Below, in pieces: positions 56,116 through 64,000 of a DNA stretch of 64,000 bases. Numbering within the stretch: position 1 is the first letter of the stretch; each line of letters starts with the position of its first letter. A program made the translations under genes and the position numbers. Below the pieces are notes generated by a model. It saw nothing but the letters and a program-made list of their open reading frames with translations, was not told the origin of the DNA and ran no database searches. The DNA comes from Diplodia intermedia (Eukaryota; Ascomycota; Dothideomycetes; Botryosphaeriales; Botryosphaeriaceae), in NCBI GenBank assembly GCA_021495925.1, contig JAKEKT010000040.1, forward strand, positions 1 through 64,000, written 5' to 3'.

Positions 56116-58747
56116 CTGGTGAGAGATTTTTTTATGAGGAAGATGCGGGTATGCAATCTCTTTTGTCACCGACGTGGCTGTGGATCCAGATCAATAGTGG
56201 TAGTAGTAGTGCCTTGGCCTGCGCCGGGGAGGGATCGGGGTACACGGTACACCTTCCGCCAGGGATCGGAGCAGGTTGTCAGTCAGGAAAGTAAAAAGCC
56301 CAGCGGTATGGGAGTCAGTCAGTCCGGATTGTTCCGCTTCCGCTCTCCTGATCCTTTTCTTCTCTCTCTCAGGGACGAGGCTTGTTAGCGAGCCAGTCAC
56401 CGTCGACGCGGGACGAACATCAACTCCACGCGAACATGCAGGAAACAACGAAAGGAGAGAAAGATCGCGCACGGCGGGAGATCGGGCGATCGGGAGAAGG
56501 CTGGGAAAGGAAAAGCGAGAGGGGACGGGAGGGAGGAGGGAGGAAGGGGCGAGAACGGTCCTTGGGAAAGCGGTCGCGGTTGGTGGCACAGTGGGGTCCG
56601 GTGCGCCGATTGCGTCTTCGCTGCTTAAGCTGTTTCTGGCGAAGAAAGGACTGCAAGCCGTAGAGACGTGGTGCGTGGTTCGCGCGAGGTCGAGTTGTTC
56701 GTTCGTTCGGGTTTTGTCGGCGGCGTCGTCGTCGGCTCCGTGCGTTGGTTAGTTGGGTTGCATCTGCGTAAGGTGTGCCGTCGTTGTTGTCGTCGTCACC
56801 CGCGGACGTGGTCCCGGTTCTAATGCGCGGAACGGCGTCAAGCCACCTTCAGGAGACAGGCGATTCATGGCGTGGCGGTGATGGCGTGGACGGGAGGGAG
56901 TCGTGGTGGTTTTGAACAGCTCATAGGAGGGTTGTGCGTATCTAGATGATCGGCGGGGAGTTTGCTGCAAGCCCCTGGGCGCAACGACGCAACAACGGGC
57001 GATTGCTGTGATGATGTGCAAGTGAGAGTGAGCGTTTTCGCGGATGGCGCTGATCGGCGGGGCTCGGCGGCTTTTGACTTGATCAGGGGCCGTGTCCAAC
57101 AACCAAGGAACTAGAGGAATAATACGGCGTCTTGTCTTTCGTGTCGTTCACTCTCTCTCGCAAAGCTGGAAGACGCGGATGCTATTTCTGACTGCGGGCG
57201 CCGCAGGTGAATTGGTCTCCACAGCTGATTGCAATCACACGCAGCATTTCGGTGATTGCTGGCAGCGTCATCGTCCCAAAAGGTAAAGGAAAAGGGAGCA
57301 GCAACGCGAAACAAAATTGCGCTGGGGCCCTCTCGGGTCTCAGCTTAACAGGCGATACGCACGACAACTGACGGGCATCGAAAAGAATAACATTTCCATC
57401 CTGCTGCCCGCCCCGTGAACGGGAAGGCTCGTCTCGCGCCGCAGCGGGGCTTTTTTTTCTCTCTTCCTCCACCTCTTCCCGTAATTGGTCGACATGCTCG
57501 TTGTCCAGGTTGCTGCGAGAGAAAGGATTTTACTAATGGCATCCCGCTCGTAGCTCTTTGAGTGAAATCGCCGGGGAAGCCAGACCGCCCGGCTATTGCT
57601 TTCGCACCGTTCAATATCATATTGACTCGCCTGCTCACTACCGACGCTCTGGATCTGGCTGACTCCGCGGAAAAATAAAATTTGTCAGGGCAGCGGAGTT
57701 GGCTTGCGGCGTACTGGATGTGGATGGTCCAGATCTTCCAGAGTAGTATTGTGTAGGTAAAACGAAGACTTTTGTCTAGCAGGGTGGTTAGAGAATGTAG
57801 TCGAGTACCGATGGAAACAGGCACATAAGCTATTCGGGTACCATGGCTACAATGCTGACGGCGAATGTGCATCCGGGACCGGCAGCTGAAGTGGCTTGAC
57901 CAAGTGCCGGCGCCATCGACCCGGACGAGCCGATCCCGGTTGAGGCGGCGGCCAGCGTAGTGCGGCTCTCAGTCGGAGAGATCAGAGCATCTTGGCCGTG
58001 TGGACTACACTACTATGTGCAGATCTATAGCTTCTGCCGGACAGGGCATCTCCTGGAAGCATTTGGAGAAGCCAGGCATGCTGTATACGCGATAGCCGTT
58101 GCACGCGACGGCTGTTGTAGGTAAGAAGCAGCACGATGCTTGGCAATGCACCCTCGGTCCGCCTAAATCGCTCACACTCATGGATGTGGGCTTGGCCTCG
58201 GGCGCTTGCGAAGCTTGGGGAGTTGGGGCGGGTTCTGCGGCGCGATCAGCAGGGCATGGACAGGCCAATCGCCTCACCGCATGCAGCGTCTTATCGCGCG
58301 CGGTGGGGAATGCGGCCTCCAGCGGCAGCTGTGGCAGCAGACGGCACGGGCTGGTGTGGAGGGAGCAATGAGGTCAGCAGCGCGGCAGCAGCGCACCGGT
58401 CACACCCAACGGGCAGCGATCTCGTTTCACGGGGGCCTGCGCCCTGACTCGCCGGGTGCACCGTCTGGCCGCCGGCTTACGCACTCGACAAGCCTCCACT
58501 CCCCTCTCCGCCCGGGGGGCCCAGCACCGCGCCCTCCCAATCGGGGCGCTCCGCCATCAGTCCTCAAGTAGTCCTGGGCCTCAGGTTCGACTCTGCAAGC
58601 TACACAACCACCACCCTCCGTCTCCTGCCTGCGCCGGTCGTTGGCATCCGCCACCCACACGATTAGCGACGACTCCACCACCGCCCTGCGCCTCAGGCCA
58701 CCCACAACCCGCCCCCTCGCCCACACGCCGCCGCACCGCAACCCGCC
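56116..58747. other. Long intergenic region
   Basis: Contains purine- and pyrimidine-rich tracts near 56350-56560. Several frames of 100-175 codons exist on both strands (56276-56752, 57345-57872), none with a motif, signal peptide or coherent splicing. The last 250 bases are the promoter and 5' UTR of the gene at 58748. I see no supported gene. Confidence 0.4.
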
Positions 58748-60358
58748 ATGGCCTCGTCCTCGTCGTCCCGCCAGCGCTCCTACGACTCGCTGGCCAGCTC
58801 CTCGTCCTCGATGCAGTCCGACTCGTCCGCCAAGCGCATCCGCCTGGAGCCCGCCCATTTCGACGACGATGATGCTCACGGTGCGTACCAGCCCGGCCCG
58901 CGACACGCACCCCCGCTCGCCCCAGGCCCTGTGCACCCCAGCCCGTGTCACGTTGCTGCTCAACACCACCCCTCTGCTCGCCGTCTTGGCGTCCCTTTTT
59001 TCTTTTTTTCTTTTCCGCCGCGCGCCTGCTGACCACGCCCAGTCCTGACCTGCCACTCGCTGGAGCACAGCATGCGGCTGGCGGCCGAGCACGACGAGGC
59101 GCGGCTGCAGGAGATCGAGCAAGAGGAGGACGAAGAGCTGCAGGCGTCGTCGGTGCGCTATGTCATCGACGGCGACTCGCTGCAGCAGGAAGCGCGGCCG
59201 CAGGAGCCGCTGCAGGTCGACGCGATCCAGCCACGTGACAAGTCGCGCGAGGAGTACGTGCACGCGCTGCAGCTGGGCTACAACCAGCTCATCGACGCGG
59301 TGCTGCGCGACGTGCAGCGGGCGACGGACGCGCTGGTCGGCAGCAAGCACGCGTCGGTGCGCAAGATCTGCTACGACATCCTGGCCAGCACCGAGAACTG
59401 CGTGCTGCACGCGCTGCTGGACGGCAACCTGGCGTGGGACGCCGAGCACGACGTGGCCACGGGGCAGGCCCTCGACCGCCTGCGCCGCCAGGCCCGCCAC
59501 CAGCCGTGCGTGTACCAGCGCGTGCTGGTCGACGAGCTGTGCCAGTCGCCCACGCCCGCCGAGCTGTTCGACGCCATCGAGGCCCTGCGCCGCTACGCCC
59601 GCACCGGCGAGTGGGAGCTGGCCCTGGCCGTCGACCGCCAGCGCCAGCCCGACCGCTGGACCGAGAACCTGGCCCGCGCCGGCCGCCGCAAGTACCTGGC
59701 GCCCGCGAGCAGCCCGTACGGCCCGCCGTCGCCCGCGCGCCTGGCCGAGCTCGAGATGTTCTGCCAGCGCCTGCACGCCCGCCTCGACCGCATCGCGTCG
59801 GCCGACTGGCAGGAGCCGCTGCGCTTCCCGCTCGTCGACGTCGCCTACACGGTGCACTACGAGGCGCGCGCCGCCGCCAACGCCCAGCACGCGTCGCCGC
59901 GCGGCTTCCTGATGAACCTGGTCGAGGCCGTGTGCGGCGCCCTCTTCCCCGGCCGCTACCGCGCGCGCATGTTCCCCGTCTACCTCGTCTTCGAGGCGCA
60001 GCAGGCCGTCATGGCCGACCTGGTCGTCGGCCAGCTGTCGCACGCGCTCGCGGCCACGGGCGGCGGCACCGCCTACTGGCCGACGGACCTGCTGCACGGC
60101 TCGGCCATGGCAGTCGACGACAAGAACTGGCCGCGCTACGAGAAGTGGGCCGTCGACCACTCGCCGTACGTGGCCAACTGCCGCGCCGACTCGCCGCGCC
60201 AGAGCGACGAGCTCGACCGCATCAAGCGCGTCATCGAGGCCAAGAAGCGCGAGATGTTCGAGCTGAAGAAGGAGTACAACGAGGGCCAGCTGCAGATGCG
60301 TCTGGCTGCTCGCGACATCACAAGGCGCGTCGCCAGGTGTAATCGCTACCAGTTCTGA
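58748..60358 (+). CDS. Conserved-looking nuclear-type protein of unknown function
   Basis: Exon 1 (58748-58880) encodes a Ser-rich start (MASSSSSRQRSYDSLASSSS) with AKRIRLEP, a basic patch typical of nuclear proteins. A 162-nt phase-1 intron leads to exon 2 (59043-60358), for 482 residues in total. Exon 2 begins VLTCHSLEHSMRLAAEHDEA, then an acidic helical stretch. After this come a largely helical region (REEYVHALQLGYNQLIDAVL) and a C-terminal part with LVDVAYTVHYEA and MFPVYLVFEAQQAVMADL. It ends in a charged coiled coil (KKREMFELKKEYNEGQLQ). Third codon positions are strongly G/C. I do not recognise the family. The antisense frame of 577 codons is a by-product of this bias. Confidence 0.75.
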
Positions 60359-61728
60359 GCGAGAGAGAGAGAGCGGAAAAGGGCGGCGTCTTTTCTTTTT
60401 CCTTTCTCTTCTTCTTTTCCTTGTTCTTCTTCTTCTTCAGACTTCGATCGAACCATCCTTTGCTTTCATTGTCTCCTTTTTCTCCTTTCCACACTCCGAC
60501 CGGCTTCTGCCATCCATCATCACCACCACCATCCAATTATCATTGTGTATTGTGTGTGTGGGCGTGTCGAGGCAGGGCGAACGATAGAAGGCTAGAGGGA
60601 GGCGGGAGAGGCAGCAGCGGACGGCCGGACAGCGGCAGCGGCAGCGGCGAGTGAGAATTTTCGTCTCGTAATAGGGAGAGGATGTGTCGCGTCGGGGCGT
60701 ATCGGTAGCGAAAAGGGAGCGGGTAACCGGCTTTTCAACGGGCGGTGGCTACCGATGTGGGGGGTAGGTACATGCGGCCGGCCGGGACGGAACGACGCGG
60801 AGTGGGCTGCGTGGCGTAGCGAGAGATATGATGGGAAAGTCAGAGAGAAGCAGAAGACACGCGGAGAGGGAGAGAGATCAGTCAGTCAGTCAGTCATTCA
60901 GATCAGAGCGAAGCTAGCTCGTGACGACAACTTTTTTTCGTCTTGGTGGGAGTACGTTGGCGTTCATTCGGGCCTTGTCAGGAGTTCTTTGGGTGTTTGG
61001 GGGGATTTTCGCGTCTGGGCAGCTGAGACCAAAGCTGATTGTGTAAACGGTTCGCCGTTCGGGAAGACGCCGGTGATGATGAAGGGGGGAAGTATCGTAT
61101 GACGGAGGAGGGCTGGAAAACGATGCCTTTATTTCATTCTCTCCGGGCTTTCCTTGATGCCGTGGTGCCTTGTCGGTGGTGTGGAGAACATGTGTGTGAG
61201 AGAGAGAGAGGGAGAAGAGACGGCGGGTGGTTGAAGAAGTACGGGCTGTGTGAAATACGGCCAGAGGTTGGGGTAAAAGGGACAGATCATCTCGTTTGCG
61301 GTACTAGGGTCAGATTGCGACATACGGACGGTTTATTCTGCTATCTGCTCTCTTCCCTCCGTTTCCCGGGGGGCGGGCGTGCGAATGAGCGGGCGTGACG
61401 CCTTTGCGCTTGCTGAGCTGGTGGCCGATTGCGTGCGAGCGGCGAGCCGTGACGCGACCATCAACCGCGACCCAAAACATCAGCTAGCCAGCTGGAGCTG
61501 AGCCGCACAGCACGACATCCCGCCCCCACCCCCACGATCCCCGGTCGTCGGCGCACCGTTCACGCGACAGCTGCCTGCTGCGTCCTCGTCGGCATCATCA
61601 TTCGCAGCGGGACAATAATGTCGTTGGGATCGTCTAGTGTTTCTATGAGGCGGGCTGGATTAAGGTTGCTGGCGCGATTCGGGATCTCCCCGCTCGATTC
61701 CTACCTAGCGTTGCGCCGGCTGGCCAGG
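60359..61728. other. Intergenic region up to the second retrotransposon copy
   Basis: Starts with GA and CT/TTC simple repeats in the 3' region of the preceding gene. Frames at 60755-61102 and 61039-61398 have no motif. Composition is normal up to the LTR. Confidence 0.45.
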
Positions 61729-61925
61729 TGTTGGTGCCCCTGCACGGCCCCACCGGCAAGCAGGCACGGCACCTGCTTAGTCAGCCTATTCACCGCTTCT
61801 TGCGGCAGGTGGCCTGTTACGGAACGCCACCGGCCCCTTGTTTAGTAGCTCAGATTACTACTATATAAGTAGCTTAGATAGCTTCTTAATTTAGTAGTAA
61901 TCGTTCGCACGCTTAGCGTTTTATA
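61729..61925 (+). repeat. 5' LTR of the second copia copy
   Basis: Begins with canonical TGTTGGTGCC, where the first copy has TATTAGTGCC. The first 100 or so bases keep abundant CpA and TpG; the rest is RIP-converted and ends TTATA where the least damaged LTR has CCACA. Confidence 0.92.
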
Positions 61926-64000
61926 GGTTATAAGCCCTCTTTAAACTTTCGTTCTTTATTCTTCGTTATTTACCTACACGATTCACGCCGTTATTCGAGA
62001 AGTAGCCGCAGCGCTAGTTCTAATTAGATAGTCTACGATATCGTTATAGAGTCGCACGAAGATACTTCTATAGATAATACGCCTATAAGCACCTCTTCGC
62101 CCTAGCCGATAATAATCTAAGCGACGATACTCTCGGCTAGTTAACTCGACGTCTTCTAGGTCTAAGACGGTTTAGTATAGCTACTAAAGATATCGCCTAC
62201 TCTTACTAGTCTAGAAAACTATCTTCTCTAGCGTAATAAGCTTCTCGCCGTTACGCGTATCTAAGGCCTCGTTATATAGCTTAAGCATAAGCTTCTCTCT
62301 ACTAATACCTACGACGAGAGGCAACGGATCTACTAGATAATACTTTAAGAGAAGGTAATATAGCTATTACGCAAGAGCGTCGCACTAAGTATCTATAACC
62401 CCGCCGCGAGAGACGGCGAGTTACTCTATACGATCTTTATAAAGATTAGAATATCTATAGGTGCCTAGAGGCCTCTCGATCTATAGTAGTAAGCGTTTAA
62501 TCTATTTAGAGAGAACGTTAAGCTAGATACGCCTATAAAGAACTATATTCTTATCTTTTAGAATAAATTACGTTATTTAGAGAATTAGAGTATTAAGATA
62601 TCTAAGGGCTTTATTCTCTTATATCTTCTATATGCTATAAATAGAACTTAATAGGCTTCTTAGCGGCAGCTTACTACTTATAACTAGTAGTAGTACACGT
62701 TACTATAGGTCTATTCGAACCCTATAGACCTTATATAAGAGATCGTATAGCAATTCGTTTATATATAAGAAGACCCCTCGTATTAGACTTATTCTACCGT
62801 ACCCGTATCTAATAACGATAATAAGTAAAATAAGGTCGCTAAGAATGCCTCTAAGAGGCCGCCTTTCGATACTTCTTACTTACACTATAAGAAGATAGGT
62901 TATTAGAGTAACAACTACTAAACTAAATACTCTAATTTGCGTCCTAAATAACTTAAGAAGAAGAAGAAACCTAAGGTAATTAAGAACGTTAACTTTACTA
63001 GAGTAATAGAGGTCGCCTCGGTGGCCCTTTACTAGGCGATGCTTATCTAGAATATTACTAAGGATTAGATCCTTAATTCTAGCGTAATAATATATATAAT
63101 ATACGATCTTTTACTTCTCTACGATACTAGAGATATTAATCTATTCGTATAGGGCCTTATAGGCTTTATAAAGGCGTCTAAGATCGACACTATTAAGATA
63201 TCGTATTAGTTAAGCACGGGCTAGATAACCCGTCTAGTATTAGACGAGGTATTATACGTGCCTTTAATGCCGTATAATCTTATATCGCTCTCTCGCCTAC
63301 GCCGCTACGGCGTCTAGATAAATATTATAAGCGGTAAGCTACTTAATCGAAATAATCGCGAGGTCGCCTAGACTTCTATATAGTAAGGCTTATACGTTCT
63401 TCGCTAGTATAACCCTATAATATCTATAGATGTTATAATGTCTATAACGGCTACGATAGCTACGCCGTAGTAGGCCTTATTATAGGCCTTAGAACGATCT
63501 ATAGTAGCGGCCCTTATCGCTTACTACTCGATAAAGCGAGCCTTACTAGAGGACTAGCATCGCCTAATAGATTATATAAATAAGAAGATACTTCTTAAGC
63601 TTTCTAAGCTTATAGAAGGGTGTATCTTAACGATATATAAGCTTAATTTATGCTATGCATGCCTTATAAGTAACTTCTCGCGGGCACCTATATCTTATAG
63701 ATACAAGTAAGCTTCTTACTCGTTTTAACGATTATTTCTCGACTTTTTTAGCGTAGAACCACGCGGGTTAAACGGAGAATCGTTCGTTCTATTAATAACT
63801 AATAATTATTTACGATATCGTTAGATTCTCTTTATCGGTAAGGGCCACGTAATACTTCTAGTATAAAACGCCTAGCTTCTTAAACGATAGCGAGAGCACT
63901 AAAAGATCGCTATTACGTATATACGTATTAATAATAACTCTTCTTAAATATCGCTAGCCGAAGAGCTTATCTAATAGAGTATTAAGATTAAATAGACTAT
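61729..64000 (+). mobile_element. Second copy of the Ty1/copia element (5' part, continues past window)
   Basis: Collinear with 19117-21400: the 5' LTR is followed by gag with a recognisable CCHC knuckle near 62,880 (CYHCKKIGH). The protease region follows near 63,075 and the EVLYVPLMPYNLISLSRLRR-like gag-pre-integrase block is near 63,250-63,310. Stops from C-to-T and G-to-A change break every frame, so it is defective. It retains many more C and G bases than the first copy at equivalent places. The flank preceding the LTR is CCAGG; the other end is not visible. Confidence 0.9.

Noticed and set aside
58427..60160. 577-codon antisense ORF opposite the gene at 58748-60358
   Set aside because: It is a shadow of the strong G/C third-position bias of the sense gene; its composition (Gly, Arg, Val, Ala, Gln) is typical of antisense frames and it has no splice logic.

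Overview
The window is nuclear DNA of a filamentous ascomycete (Pezizomycotina). The evidence is protein genes with short 50-160 nt introns and CTRAC/CTAAC-like branch sites, HET-domain and 2EXR/F-box-like families, a fungal PL3 pectate lyase, a P450, and AT-rich blocks carrying the signature of repeat-induced point mutation (RIP). The pectate lyase, secreted protease, P450 and cell-surface protein would suit a plant-associated lifestyle, but the species cannot be fixed from sequence alone.

Layout. 0-18 kb is an ordinary gene region: a partial MFS transporter (Dal5/allantoate-permease type), a fungal membrane protein, a 2EXR-like protein, a coiled-coil protein, a 42-residue membrane micro-protein, a secreted Thr-rich surface protein, a PL3 pectate lyase and a P450. 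18.5-31.3 kb is a RIP-saturated block. It holds a Ty1/copia LTR retrotransposon (19117-31328, 198-bp LTRs, 5-bp target duplication) split by an oppositely oriented LINE (about 21994-28852) of Tad/I type. Removing the LINE leaves a copia element of about 5.3 kb, a normal size. 32-42 kb has a secreted aspartic protease, a large ZZ-finger plus HET protein, an alpha/beta-hydrolase and a secreted DUF1593 (Sde182-like) protein. 43-47 kb is accessory and decayed: an inverted copy of the last DUF1593 exon, a HET N-terminal relic, a short 2EXR relic, a small Thr-rich membrane protein and orphan ORFs. 47.5-51.4 kb carries two full-length 2EXR paralogues. 52-60 kb has an Mtq1/HemK-type methyltransferase, a tRNA-Arg(CCT), palindromic MITE-like repeats and a long conserved-looking unknown protein. 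From 61729 to the end is the 5' part of a second copy of the same copia element, less RIP-mutated and with an almost untouched LTR start, which gives an internal reference for reading the first copy.

The genes do not form an evident pathway or cluster. I see no CRISPR, rRNA or novel multi-gene system. The most informative signals are the two-copy RIP record with its sharp edge, the nested transposons, the inverted duplication/relic patch at 43-44 kb, the local 2EXR expansion and the unannotated 42-residue membrane ORF. Exon boundaries are inferred from splice consensus, reading phase and family patterns; no transcript evidence was available.
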